DNA of 64,000 nt from a bacterium (GCA_030652805.1 JAUSPT010000054.1:1-64000); one strand, 5' to 3'. Positions 38,644 through 46,897 are shown, counted from the stretch's first letter. Notes: generated from the sequence alone by a model not told the origin. Numbers and translations: made by a program.

Positions 38644-39498
38644 TCAGTTTCTTATTGTCATGAAAAGAATGCACAGAACACCGCTGCAAAGCCCTATGAT
38701 CTTTTTCATATTAAATGATTCCTTTAAAACAAAGACTCCAATAATGCTTGTTGCAATAAAACTGAGTTGGGTTATTGGCAGGACAATACTTGCATCTCCA
38801 TATTGCAGTGCTGTCGCCATAAAGAAGACAATACCGCATACCAGTATTCCTGAGATAATCCCATAGGTAAAGGGTTTTTTTACTATATACAGGGATTTTC
38901 TTTCTTTTATTATCAAGTATGCCAATCCCCCAATTATCCAGATACCGCCATTTATTGCCAGAAGATAATACTTATCGGCACCTTGCGATAATCCATATTT
39001 GTAAGAGAGCCCCATACCTGCACGCAGTAGGCCTGCAACTACTACAAGAAATAATCCTGAGTATTTGTTCTTAATATTGTATCTATGCTCTGATGCAGGT
39101 GTAAAAGCAAGAACGGATACCAATGCACATAGAATGCCAATAATCTTCCACAAAGAAATATTCTCTTTAAAAAAGATAAAGGCAAAAAGCACTGCAGGCA
39201 CAAGATTAAGTCGATAAATAGTGGCGCACATACCTACCTCGCTGCTTGTCATGCTTTCGATAAGCATGATGTTGGCAATGACAGAGAATAATCCTGATAT
39301 TAATCCCCACATTAAAGTAATATTGAAATTCTCGCTACAACCGATTTTTTTTGCAGTTAGCATAAATACAGACGCCCAGACCATTCCGATAACAGCCACA
39401 TAAATACCTCTGGAACGCTGCTTCCGCGCATAAAATTTAAATACTAAATCATTCAACGCAGCAAACAACAGGCTGCCAAGTGCAAATACAATAATCAT
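38644..39498 (-). CDS. EamA/DMT-family transporter
   Basis: The 284-residue membrane protein has about ten predicted helices in two repeated halves. Each half has the EamA pattern (SEVGMCATIYRLNLVPAVLFAFIFFKENISLWKIIG and DASIVLPITQLSFIATSIIGVFVLKESF). Such drug/metabolite transporters export small metabolites or amino acids. It is transcribed with the cupin regulator upstream and the PHP gene downstream; the cargo is unknown. Confidence 0.9.
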   Translation of the reverse strand: MIIVFALGSLLFAALNDLVFKFYARKQRSRGIYVAVIGMVWASVFMLTAKKIGCSENFNITLMWGLISGLFSVIANIMLIESMTSSEVGMCATIYRLNLVPAVLFAFIFFKENISLWKIIGILCALVSVLAFTPASEHRYNIKNKYSGLFLVVVAGLLRAGMGLSYKYGLSQGADKYYLLAINGGIWIIGGLAYLIIKERKSLYIVKKPFTYGIISGILVCGIVFFMATALQYGDASIVLPITQLSFIATSIIGVFVLKESFNMKKIIGLCSGVLCILFMTIRN

Positions 39499-39514
39499 AT
39501 CAGTTCTTAATCAT

Positions 39515-40084
39515 TTAATTTAACAAATAGATCACCAAAATTTTTGCTTCATCTTGCCCCATATTTCTAGGCACATGGGGAATTCTGCCATCAAAAAATA
39601 TTGAATCCCCTTTTCCTAAAAGTATTTTCTTTTTTCCATATTCAAATTCTATTTTCCCTTTTAATATAAAAAGGAACTCGTTTCCATCAGTTGAAACAAG
39701 TTTTCTTTTTGAACCCTTCTTTAAGGTTAAAATAAAGGATTCAAATAATGAAGTTTTTTTATTTTCCGTTATTATTAATGATTCATATATAAATCCTCTG
39801 GCATTTTCTCTTTCAATTATTTTCCTCTCATTTTTTCTTACAATAATATAAGATTGCTTGTGTTTTTTATTTATTCCCTTAACAAGTTCAGCCATATCGA
39901 CATTCAAAGCATTTGATATCCTTAACAAAACCGGCAGTGATGGAATGGTTCTAAAATTTTCTACTTTAGATAAAAGGCTTTTTGAAAGGCCGGTTCTATT
40001 TGCTATCTCCTGCAGACTCAAATTTTTATCTTTTCTAATGCGACGGATCTGCAGACCTATTGTTATTAAATTGATTGCTTTCAT
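39515..40084 (-). CDS. XRE-type regulator with C-terminal cupin domain
   Basis: The 189-residue protein has an N-terminal helix-turn-helix (IRRIRKDKNLSLQEIANRTGLSKSLLSKVEN, residues about 12-43) and a C-terminal cupin barrel (EFLFILKGKIEFEYGKKKILLGKGDSIFFDG, ending RIPHVPRN). Regulators of this kind sense a small ligand in the cupin and control adjacent transport or metabolism genes. It probably regulates the EamA-PHP genes and itself. A 13-bp palindrome at 40134 is a candidate operator. Confidence 0.92.
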   Translation of the reverse strand: MKAINLITIGLQIRRIRKDKNLSLQEIANRTGLSKSLLSKVENFRTIPSLPVLLRISNALNVDMAELVKGINKKHKQSYIIVRKNERKIIERENARGFIYESLIITENKKTSLFESFILTLKKGSKRKLVSTDGNEFLFILKGKIEFEYGKKKILLGKGDSIFFDGRIPHVPRNMGQDEAKILVIYLLN

Positions 40085-40092
40085 TGTTTCGC

Positions 40093-40121
40093 ATATTGCA
40101 ACATAATTTCCTATTTGTCAA
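40093..40121 (-). promoter_or_regulatory. Possible promoter of the cupin regulator operon
   Basis: On the minus strand, a perfect TTGACA (40121-40116) is followed after 17 bp by CAATAT (40098-40093), a weak -10. The start point would fall at or just before the ATG at 40084, so the message would be nearly leaderless. Confidence 0.4.
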
Positions 40122-40133
40122 CTAAATTGTTAT

Positions 40134-40146
40134 TAAACGTCGTTTA
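40134..40146. promoter_or_regulatory. Palindromic candidate operator
   Basis: TAAACG-T-CGTTTA is a perfect 13-bp palindrome. It lies 13 bp upstream of the -35 box of the cupin regulator gene, in the divergent spacer shared with the dehydratase gene. Confidence 0.45.
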
Positions 40147-40193
40147 GAAATACTCTATTCCGATGAATATCGGGTGACTGCCTGCTTTTAAAA

Positions 40194-40222
40194 TTGCTAT
40201 TTCATGCTTAATATAATATAAT
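40194..40222 (+). promoter_or_regulatory. Predicted promoter of the second polysaccharide cluster
   Basis: TTGCTA (40194-40199), a 17-bp spacer and a perfect TATAAT (40217-40222) precede the dehydratase gene. The same -35 hexamer is used before the tRNA-Val gene. Confidence 0.6.
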
Positions 40223-40258
40223 TTATAGCACTATTAAAAACATATTATGGGAGAAAGT

Positions 40259-41251
40259 ATGAGTAAGGAAACGGATAGGAAATTCTGGAAGAATAAAAGA
40301 GTATTTATTACAGGAGCAAACGGGTTTTTAGGCTCGTGGCTTACAAAGGCATTGGTTGACTCTGGCGCAAGAGTAGTGGTTTTAATCAGAGACTGGATCC
40401 CAGGCTCCGTCCTGACAAATATGAAGAATGTTTATAACAGCTTGGAAGCTGTTGTAAAGGGAGATCTTATAGATTACCAGCTTATAGCTCGTATCCTTAA
40501 TGAGCACAATATAGACTCATGCTTTCACATTGGAGCGCAGACAATAGTAGGAATTGCAAATAGGTCTCCTATTTCTACATTTGAGTCCAATATAAGGGGC
40601 ACATGGAATATTCTTGAGGCGGCAAGGAACATAGGGCTAGAGCGAATAGTTATAGCATCCAGTGATAAGGCTTATGGAGAGCAGCAAGATTTACCATATA
40701 AAGAGTCCTATTCGCTAAATGCACTTCATCCATATGATGCATCAAAGGCATGCACTGACATACTTGCGAGAACTTATGCCTGTACATATGATATGCCGAT
40801 TGTTGTAACAAGGTGTGCCAATATTTATGGAGGCGGAGACCTGAATTTCTCAAGAATTATCCCGGACACAATTAAATCTATTCTCCAGAATAAAAATCCC
40901 ATTATCAGGAGCGATGGAACCCCGCTGAGAGATTATATCTATATTGACGATGCAGTTAATGCGTATCTTCTTGCTGCAGAAAAGGCTGATAAAAAAGGAA
41001 TAAAGGGAGAAGCATTTAATTTTGGATCAAATAGCCCTGTAAAAGTATTGGACCTAGTAAAGGAAATTATTGCGGTTTCCGGAAGCAAGTCTTTGAAGCC
41101 TGTTATAGAAGGTAAAGGTGGAGGTAGAGGTAAAGGAGAGATAAACAACCAATACCTGTCAAGCACCAAAGCAGAAAAGCTTCTGGGATGGAAACCAGTT
41201 TATAGTCTGGAAAAGGGACTTAGGGAAACTATTAAGTGGTACAAAGATTGA
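40259..41251 (+). CDS. NAD-dependent sugar-nucleotide dehydratase (CDP-glucose 4,6-dehydratase-like SDR)
   Basis: The extended SDR protein of 330 residues opens FWKNKRVFITGANGFLGSWLTKAL, as in CDP-glucose 4,6-dehydratases (RfbG). It has the SDK catalytic variant in IASSDKAYGEQ, the PYDASKA Tyr-Lys pair, and LRDYIYIDDAVNAY. It should convert an NDP-hexose to the 4-keto-6-deoxy form. An ATG at 40247 is also in frame, but GGGAGAAAG fits the ATG at 40259. A purine-repeat insertion encodes GKGGGRGKGE near the C-terminus, where relatives show no such stretch. The next SDR gene overlaps it. Confidence 0.85.
   Translation: MSKETDRKFWKNKRVFITGANGFLGSWLTKALVDSGARVVVLIRDWIPGSVLTNMKNVYNSLEAVVKGDLIDYQLIARILNEHNIDSCFHIGAQTIVGIANRSPISTFESNIRGTWNILEAARNIGLERIVIASSDKAYGEQQDLPYKESYSLNALHPYDASKACTDILARTYACTYDMPIVVTRCANIYGGGDLNFSRIIPDTIKSILQNKNPIIRSDGTPLRDYIYIDDAVNAYLLAAEKADKKGIKGEAFNFGSNSPVKVLDLVKEIIAVSGSKSLKPVIEGKGGGRGKGEINNQYLSSTKAEKLLGWKPVYSLEKGLRETIKWYKD
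41111..41140. repeat. Purine hexamer repeat inside the dehydratase gene
   Basis: The array GGTAAA-GGTGGA-GGTAGA-GGTAAA is in frame and encodes alternating Gly with Lys, Gly or Arg. Being a multiple of three, copy changes keep the frame. Related purine tracts occur at 57951, 59624 and 61121, and inverted at 61349. Confidence 0.65.
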
Positions 41252-42267
41252 AGATATTGATAACAGGTGGTTGTGGCTTTATTGGTTGTAATGCTGCAAA
41301 ACGCTTTATAGACAAAGGGTATGAGGTAGCGGTTCTGGACAATCTCTCAAGAAAGGGTTCTAAGGAAAATCTTGAATGGCTTAAACAGCAGGGAAAATTT
41401 GAGTTCATAGATTGTGATATCAGGAATTATGCGAAGGTCAAGAAGGTTTTTGCAGATAGAAATAGTATTGACGTTGTGCTTCATCTTGCTGCGCAGGTGG
41501 CAGTTACAACTTCCGTTTTAAATCCAAGAGAAGATTTCCAGATAAATGTGCTTGGAACATTTAATCTTCTGGAGGCAATAAGAGAGAACAAGCTTAATCC
41601 AATATTTATTTATGCTTCCACAAACAAGGTTTATGGAGGAATGACTGACATAAAAGTGATTGAAAGAAACGGCAGATATGAATACGAATCTTTGCCAGAG
41701 GGAATTTCTGAGGAAAGAATATTGGACTTTCATTCCCCTTATGGCTGTTCAAAGGGCGCAGCTGATCAATATGTTAGAGATTATTCCAGAATATACGGGT
41801 TAAGGACTGTTGTTATGCGCCAGAGTTGTATTTATGGATACAGACAATTTGGCGTAGAAGACCAGGGCTGGGTTGCATGGTTTACTATAGCTGCATCTCT
41901 GGATAAACCAATTACGATTTATGGAGACGGGAAACAGGTTAGAGACGTACTGTTTATTGATGATTTGGTTGATGCATATGAAAAAGCCATAGAGAATATA
42001 GAAACTGTTTCCGGGAAAATCTATAACATAGGCGGTGGCCCTAATAATAAGATGTCTTTGCTTGAACTTATTTCCTTTCTTGAGAAATTCTTGAATAAGA
42101 AAATAGAATACAGTTTCAGCAACTGGCGGCCCGCTGATCAGCATGTGTTTGTATGCAGCGTTGAGAAAGCAGGAAAGGAACTTTCCTGGCAGCCTAAAAC
42201 AGGTGTAGAAACTGGAGTAAAGAAACTGTCTGATTGGGTCAGGAAGAATAGGTCATTATTCAGATAA
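41248..42267 (+). CDS. NAD-dependent epimerase (CDP-paratose/tyvelose 2-epimerase-like SDR)
   Basis: The protein of about 339 residues begins KILITGGCGFIGCNAAKRFI. It has ASTNKVYG, the catalytic DFHSPYGCSKGAADQYV, MRQSCIYGYRQFGVEDQGWVAWF and DVLFIDDLVDAY. The DQGW and SPYGCSK patterns are those of RfbE, which epimerises CDP-paratose to CDP-tyvelose. Together with the gene upstream this suggests a CDP-dideoxyhexose-like branch sugar, but the C-3 deoxygenase gene (rfbH) is not in view. The start is taken as a TTG overlapping the previous stop (TTGA); a GTG at 41236 is also in frame. Confidence 0.85.
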   Translation: MKILITGGCGFIGCNAAKRFIDKGYEVAVLDNLSRKGSKENLEWLKQQGKFEFIDCDIRNYAKVKKVFADRNSIDVVLHLAAQVAVTTSVLNPREDFQINVLGTFNLLEAIRENKLNPIFIYASTNKVYGGMTDIKVIERNGRYEYESLPEGISEERILDFHSPYGCSKGAADQYVRDYSRIYGLRTVVMRQSCIYGYRQFGVEDQGWVAWFTIAASLDKPITIYGDGKQVRDVLFIDDLVDAYEKAIENIETVSGKIYNIGGGPNNKMSLLELISFLEKFLNKKIEYSFSNWRPADQHVFVCSVEKAGKELSWQPKTGVETGVKKLSDWVRKNRSLFR

Positions 42268-42281
42268 TGGGAGAATAAGTG

Positions 42282-42305
42282 AACAATGGGTTTAAACCCA
42301 TTGTT
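42282..42305. promoter_or_regulatory. Perfect 24-bp palindrome before the flippase gene
   Basis: The 12-bp arm AACAATGGGTTT is followed at once by its exact inverse complement. It lies 11 bp upstream of the flippase ATG, where the ribosome-binding site should be. It may be a protein-binding operator, an mRNA hairpin that limits flippase translation, or a dispersed palindrome. Confidence 0.7.
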
Positions 42306-42316
42306 ATGGTGTATTT

Positions 42317-43561
42317 ATGTTAGCATTCATAAAAAAAGACTCTCTGTATAAGAACAGCGCATTGCTTTTTATTGCATCAATGGCAGGCAACTTCTTTCAA
42401 TATCTTTTTCAATTCTTTATGGGAAGGAATCTCTCTATCGCTGATTTTGGCGCTATGAACGCACTGTTCTCATTTACAGTAATAACTTCAGTAGGAACAG
42501 GGACTATAGGCTTAGTTATCACAAAGTATATTGCAGGGTTCAAAGGCAAAAACGAAATAGGTAAGATAAAGGGGATTATTCTTAAATCTTCCAAGTATAT
42601 TATTCCGGCAGGAGTTATTGTATCTATTTTAGTTTTTGCAGCCAGATTTCAGATTATGGATTACTATAAGTTAGAACATACATCTCCTGTAATAATAGTT
42701 AGTTTCTCGCTTTTTGTTTCGTGTATTTTAAGTTTATTTTTTGCTGTAGCGACAGGAATGCAGAGATTTAATTATATTGCTTTAGGGCAAATTTTAGGTC
42801 CTTTATCAAGGATTGGAAGCGGGGCTCTGCTTGTATGGCTGGGGTTCGGATTGAATGGAGCAATTCTTGCTTCTGTAGTGGCTAGCATAACAGGGATTTT
42901 GATATTTAGTAAAGTAATAAGAGATATTGTAAAGGTAAAGATTGAATCAGTAAAGAAATACAAGAAAGAAATGCTTCTTTTTTGCATGCCTGTGGCTATG
43001 TCGATTTCATTTTACGCAGTATTGACAATGATTGACATGACACTTGTAAAGCACTATTTCTCTGCGAATATTGCAGGCCAATATGCGGCAATATCCGTGC
43101 TTGGAAAAAGCGTTCTGTATCTGCCCGGAGCAATAGTGTTGGTCATGTTCCCAATGGTGGCTGAAGCACATACAATTAATAAGGATACTCTTTCAATCCT
43201 AAAAAAAGCACTTATATCTACGGCATTTCTCTGTCTGGCGGGCATACTAATCTTCTTTTTATTCCCTGATTTTCTATTGAGATTGATTTCACGCGGCAGA
43301 TATGTTGGTAATGTAAATCTTCTATGGATGTTTGGACTGGCTATGCTTCCATACGCGCTGACAGGAGTGATTAACAGCTTTCATATTGCGAGACATAAGA
43401 TTAGTTTTATTGTTGCACTTGTAATTATGACAATAGTGCAGGTTGCGTTAATATGTATGTTTCACAACTCACTGGAACAGGTTATATACATACTTTTAAT
43501 CTGCGGGGTACTGCTTATATTGATAAATTTCGGATTGATTTTTTATGAAAGAAAGAGCTGA
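42317..43561 (+). CDS. Polysaccharide flippase, MOP/Wzx-like
   Basis: The 414-residue membrane protein has about 12 hydrophobic helices and the MOP-type start KNSALLFIASMAGNFFQYLFQFFMGRNLSIADFG. The later segment IDMTLVKHYFSANIAGQYAAISVLGKSVLYLPGA is typical of Wzx and related flippases. It should move lipid-linked sugar units to the outer face of the inner membrane for polymer assembly. Its 3' end overlaps the next glycosyltransferase by 17 bp. Confidence 0.88.
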   Translation: MLAFIKKDSLYKNSALLFIASMAGNFFQYLFQFFMGRNLSIADFGAMNALFSFTVITSVGTGTIGLVITKYIAGFKGKNEIGKIKGIILKSSKYIIPAGVIVSILVFAARFQIMDYYKLEHTSPVIIVSFSLFVSCILSLFFAVATGMQRFNYIALGQILGPLSRIGSGALLVWLGFGLNGAILASVVASITGILIFSKVIRDIVKVKIESVKKYKKEMLLFCMPVAMSISFYAVLTMIDMTLVKHYFSANIAGQYAAISVLGKSVLYLPGAIVLVMFPMVAEAHTINKDTLSILKKALISTAFLCLAGILIFFLFPDFLLRLISRGRYVGNVNLLWMFGLAMLPYALTGVINSFHIARHKISFIVALVIMTIVQVALICMFHNSLEQVIYILLICGVLLILINFGLIFYERKS

Positions 43562-44513
43562 TTCAAAATACCCTTTTGTCTCAATAATAGTAATTGCAAA
43601 AGGGGTCTCCGAATATCTGGCAGAATGTATAGAGAGCTGCTTTGCGCTTGACTATCCGGAATTTGAGATTATATTCCTGCCGGATAAAGAAGCTAACCTG
43701 AATTACAAAGATGTTTCCGTTGTTCCTACGGGCGAGACAGGACCTGCAGTGAAGAGAAATATGGGAGTTAAAGAGGCTAAAGGAGAGATTGTTGCATTCA
43801 TAGATGATGATGTTTACCCTGCAAAGGGTTGGTTGAAAAATGCAGTTCGAAATTTCTCTGACCCGGAAGTAGCGGCTGTTGGCGGACCTGCTGTAACCCC
43901 TTATAATGATGATGCTATGCAAAAAGCCAGCGGATTGGTATATTCATCTAAGCTTGTTAGTGGAGAATATAGTTATAGATATATTAAAGGAACAAGAAAA
44001 GAAGTAGAAGACTTTCCGTCATGCAATCTGATTGTAAGAAAAAGTGTTTTCGAAAAATTAGGAGGATTCAATACCAATTTCTGGCCTGGAGAGGATACTG
44101 TTTTATGTCTGGAGATAACAAAAAAATTAGGAAAAAAAATAATCTATGAACCTGAAGCCCTAGTATATCATCATAGAAGACGTTTGTTTAAAGAACATCT
44201 CAAACAGGTTACCAGTTATGCTAAGCATAGAGGTTATTTTGTTAAGAGATTTCCTCAGACATCTAAAAAGTTTTCCTATTTTGTTCCTTCGTTGCTTATT
44301 GCTGGAATAGTAACGGGAGCATTCTTTACAGGGCTTTGTGTTTTCTTTAGATCTGTGTATTTTATTATACTTGGTATATATCTGATTTCAGTAGCATTTG
44401 AGACAGTAAAATCCAAAAATCTTTTAGTATTCCCAGGCATTATCTCCACGCATTTTGCCTACGGAATCTTCTTTATCAAAGGATTACTTTCTAGAAGGCT
44501 GGAAGAAGAATGA
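43545..44513 (+). CDS. Glycosyltransferase family 2, membrane-anchored
   Basis: The 322-residue GT-A enzyme has VSIIVIAKGVSEYLAECIESC, the metal site FIDDDVYPAKGW, GGPAVTP and a C-terminal acidic motif FWPGEDTVLCLEI. Two or three membrane helices at the C-terminus (SLLIAGIVTGAFFTGLCVFF) anchor it. This is the mycofactocin/AglE-type arrangement. It starts inside the flippase gene and overlaps the following radical SAM gene by four bases. Confidence 0.88.
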   Translation: MKERADSKYPFVSIIVIAKGVSEYLAECIESCFALDYPEFEIIFLPDKEANLNYKDVSVVPTGETGPAVKRNMGVKEAKGEIVAFIDDDVYPAKGWLKNAVRNFSDPEVAAVGGPAVTPYNDDAMQKASGLVYSSKLVSGEYSYRYIKGTRKEVEDFPSCNLIVRKSVFEKLGGFNTNFWPGEDTVLCLEITKKLGKKIIYEPEALVYHHRRRLFKEHLKQVTSYAKHRGYFVKRFPQTSKKFSYFVPSLLIAGIVTGAFFTGLCVFFRSVYFIILGIYLISVAFETVKSKNLLVFPGIISTHFAYGIFFIKGLLSRRLEEE

Positions 44514-45988
44514 AGATAATTATCGCATATCCGCCGCTTAGCTGCAAAGGAAACAAGAAAAAGGTCCCTCTTCTTTCCCAGAACAGACAGTTTCAATGGT
44601 TTCACAGTCCTACCTATATCTATCCCGTTGTTCCTGCCTGCGCTGCAACTATGCTCAAGAATGCCGGATATAACATGATCTGGTGTGACGGAATAGCCGA
44701 GAAAAAGACGTATAAAGAATTTTTGAATTTTGTTGCTGAAGAAAATCCTGATTTGATAATGATGGAAACAAAAACGCCGGTAGTCAAACAGCACTGGAAA
44801 ATCATCAACGAACTCAAGATTCAAAATTCAAAACTCAAAACTGTCCTTGTCGGCGATCATGTGACTGCATTACCGGAAGAGAGCATGAAAAACTGCAATG
44901 TTGATTTTATCCTGACAGGTGGAGATTACGATTTCCTTCTCCTTAATCTATGCGAGGTTCTAAAAAAACTCATCACTCATCACTCATCACTCATCACTAA
45001 ATTAGAACCCGGTATCTGGTATAGAAAAAACGGGGACATAAGAAATACGGGCAAGTTTAAGCTTGATCATGATCTAAATACTCTTCCTTTTATTGACAGG
45101 GATTTAACAAAGTGGCAGTTATATGCGTATAAAAATGGAAATTATAAGCGGACACCCGGCACTTATATAATGGCAGGAAGGGACTGCTGGTGGGGGAAAT
45201 GCAAGTTTTGTTCATGGACCACGCTCTATCCGAATTTTAGAACCAGAAAGCCAGAACATGTTTTAGATGAGATAGGAACGTTGATTGAGAGGTATCACAT
45301 AAAAGAAATTATGGATGATACGGGAACATTTCCTGTCGGAGAATGGCTGAGAGAGTTTTGTGATGGAATGATAAAAAGAGGATACAATAAAGAAATAAGA
45401 TTTAGCTGCAATATGAGATTCGGCACGTTAGAGCAAAAAGATTATGATTTAATGGCAAAAGCCGGTTTCAGGTTTATACTCTACGGACTGGAATCCGCAA
45501 GACAGGAAACACTTGACAGGATACATAAAAACCTCAAGGTTTCTGCAATAACAGAAGGCGCAAGAATGGCTAAGCAAGCAGGCTTGCATCCGCATCTTAC
45601 AACAATGATAGGATATCCATGGGAAACCAAAGAAGATGCATTAAGGACAATTCAACTCGCAAAGGAGCTTTTTCGCAAAGGCTATGTAAATACACTGCAA
45701 GCAACAATAGTAATACCATATCCAGGAACGCCTCTTTTTGACGAATGCAAAAAAGGCAATCAGCTGAGAACTCTGGATTGGAACAGATATGACATGCAGG
45801 AACCTGTAATGAAAACTCCTCTCACAGATGCTGATGTAAAACAATTTACACAGGGACTTTACAAGTCTTTCATAACTCCCGGTTTTATATTCAGAACTAT
45901 AACTTCTATAAGGGACTTTGATGATATAATTTTTATACTGCGCGCAGTAAAATCAGTTCTTGGGCATTTAACGGATTTTAGAAAATGA
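44510..45988 (+). CDS. B12-binding domain radical SAM protein with Cx4Cx2C cluster motif
   Basis: The 492-residue protein has an N-terminal cobalamin-binding-type domain (IIIAYPPLSCKGNKK, TVLVGDHVTALPEE, ILTGGDYDFLLL). A radical SAM core follows with CWWGKCKFC (Cys226, 231, 234), which has one extra residue in the usual Cx3Cx2C spacing. YGLESARQETLDRIHKNLK and TMIGYPWETKEDAL are typical later motifs. Two heptamer arrays lie inside the coding frame, at 44820 and 44968. It probably modifies a sugar or lipid precursor in this cluster. Confidence 0.87.
   Translation: MKIIIAYPPLSCKGNKKKVPLLSQNRQFQWFHSPTYIYPVVPACAATMLKNAGYNMIWCDGIAEKKTYKEFLNFVAEENPDLIMMETKTPVVKQHWKIINELKIQNSKLKTVLVGDHVTALPEESMKNCNVDFILTGGDYDFLLLNLCEVLKKLITHHSSLITKLEPGIWYRKNGDIRNTGKFKLDHDLNTLPFIDRDLTKWQLYAYKNGNYKRTPGTYIMAGRDCWWGKCKFCSWTTLYPNFRTRKPEHVLDEIGTLIERYHIKEIMDDTGTFPVGEWLREFCDGMIKRGYNKEIRFSCNMRFGTLEQKDYDLMAKAGFRFILYGLESARQETLDRIHKNLKVSAITEGARMAKQAGLHPHLTTMIGYPWETKEDALRTIQLAKELFRKGYVNTLQATIVIPYPGTPLFDECKKGNQLRTLDWNRYDMQEPVMKTPLTDADVKQFTQGLYKSFITPGFIFRTITSIRDFDDIIFILRAVKSVLGHLTDFRK
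44820..44840. repeat. TTCAAAA heptamer, 3 copies, in the radical SAM gene
   Basis: The units TTCAAAA, TTCAAAA and CTCAAAA lie in frame and encode IQNSKLK. They are close in sequence and translation to the insert in uvrC at 33207. Confidence 0.65.
44968..44998. repeat. ACTCATC heptamer, 4 copies, in the radical SAM gene
   Basis: Four exact ACTCATC units plus ACT encode LITHHSSLIT between the B12 and radical SAM domains. A change of one unit would shift the frame and truncate the protein before its cluster motif. Confidence 0.85.
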
Positions 45989-46008
45989 ATGTTTTTACAT
46001 TTTTATAC

Positions 46009-46037
46009 TTGCATTGACATTTGCATAAGAATATAAA
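46009..46037 (+). promoter_or_regulatory. Possible promoter of the nucleotidyltransferase pair
   Basis: TTGCAT (46009-46014) and TATAAA (46032-46037) are 17 bp apart. An overlapping TTGACA at 46014-46019 has no matching -10. Confidence 0.3.
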
Positions 46038-46057
46038 CCGAAAAAAGAGGGAAAAAG

Positions 46058-46609
46058 ATGGACTTTGAAAAAGTTTTTCAGATAGTAGTTAATGATTTTA
46101 ATAAAGAAGACGTAGCGTATGCTCTTATAGGAGGTTTTGCTGTTGGTGTATGGGGAATTATGCGCACAACTACAGATCTTGACTTTATCGTTTTGCTTAA
46201 AGATTCTCCAAAGATAGAGAAAATTATGAAAGAGCATAGTTATAGGTGTGTGTACAAAACAGAAAATGTGTCTCAATATGTATCAGATATAAAGATTTTT
46301 GGCGAAATTGATTTTCTACACGCTTTTAGAAAAACATCCCTTTCTATGCTAAAAAGGGCGAAAGAACTTCCTGTATTTGGGGGAAAGTTTAAAGTAAAAG
46401 TTTTAATTCCTGAGGATATTATAGGTCTTAAATTACAGGCGTTAGTTAATGATAAGGAGAGAAAGCTTCGTGAATTTACTGATATTGAAGCTATAATGGA
46501 TTATTTCAAGAAAGACTTAAACTGGTCTTTAGTGGGAGAATATTTTTCCCTTTTTAAGCAAGAGGCTAAATTTAAAAAGTTGGAGGCAAAATATGGGAAT
46601 GCTAAGTAA
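46058..46609 (+). CDS. Nucleotidyltransferase-fold protein (candidate toxin-antitoxin component)
   Basis: The 183-residue protein has ALIGGFAVGVWGIMRTTTDLDFIV, the GG...R.T.DxD core of stand-alone nucleotidyltransferases related to AbiEii/MenT-type enzymes. A later IPEDIIGLKLQALVND and REFTDIEAIMDYF are also typical. Some relatives are toxins that modify tRNA 3' ends. The short helical gene that follows overlaps by 17 bases and may be its partner. The function of this pair is inferred from context only. Confidence 0.7.
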   Translation: MDFEKVFQIVVNDFNKEDVAYALIGGFAVGVWGIMRTTTDLDFIVLLKDSPKIEKIMKEHSYRCVYKTENVSQYVSDIKIFGEIDFLHAFRKTSLSMLKRAKELPVFGGKFKVKVLIPEDIIGLKLQALVNDKERKLREFTDIEAIMDYFKKDLNWSLVGEYFSLFKQEAKFKKLEAKYGNAK

Positions 46610-46811
46610 AAAAGAAAAAGAAGAATTACTAAAATTATCAAAATCCTTAAAATTGAGGGAAGACTTTCAAAATACAAAAACTAATTCTTTGAGTAAAAAA
46701 GAAAAGATTAATTTGGATGATTATATAAAATTTCTAACTATTACCAATGCTTTGATAGACAACAGACCTAAGCCTTTTAAAAAAATAGAAGGAGATAATT
46801 TTGCAATATGA
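46593..46811 (+). CDS. Short Lys-rich protein, possible partner of the nucleotidyltransferase
   Basis: The 72-residue, highly charged protein (LSKKEKEELLKLSKSLKLRED, then DDYIKFLTITNALIDNRPKPFKKIEGDNF) has predicted helices and no recognised domain. GGAGG precedes the ATG, and the start lies inside the nucleotidyltransferase gene, so the two are co-translated. The conserved-looking tail suggests a real gene. It may be an antitoxin. Confidence 0.6.
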   Translation: MGMLSKKEKEELLKLSKSLKLREDFQNTKTNSLSKKEKINLDDYIKFLTITNALIDNRPKPFKKIEGDNFAI

Positions 46812-46897
46812 AAATCTGCATGCTCGCACTGCAAATTACGGCTGGAAAAATGTGTTATGTGTTTGATGGCTGAAACTGAAAATTGCCACGTGAAGAA

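Noticed and set aside
44968-44998. CRISPR-like repeats (also considered at 47327-47494 and 58136-58168)
   Set aside because: The units are 7 bp and directly tandem, with no spacers and no cas genes nearby.
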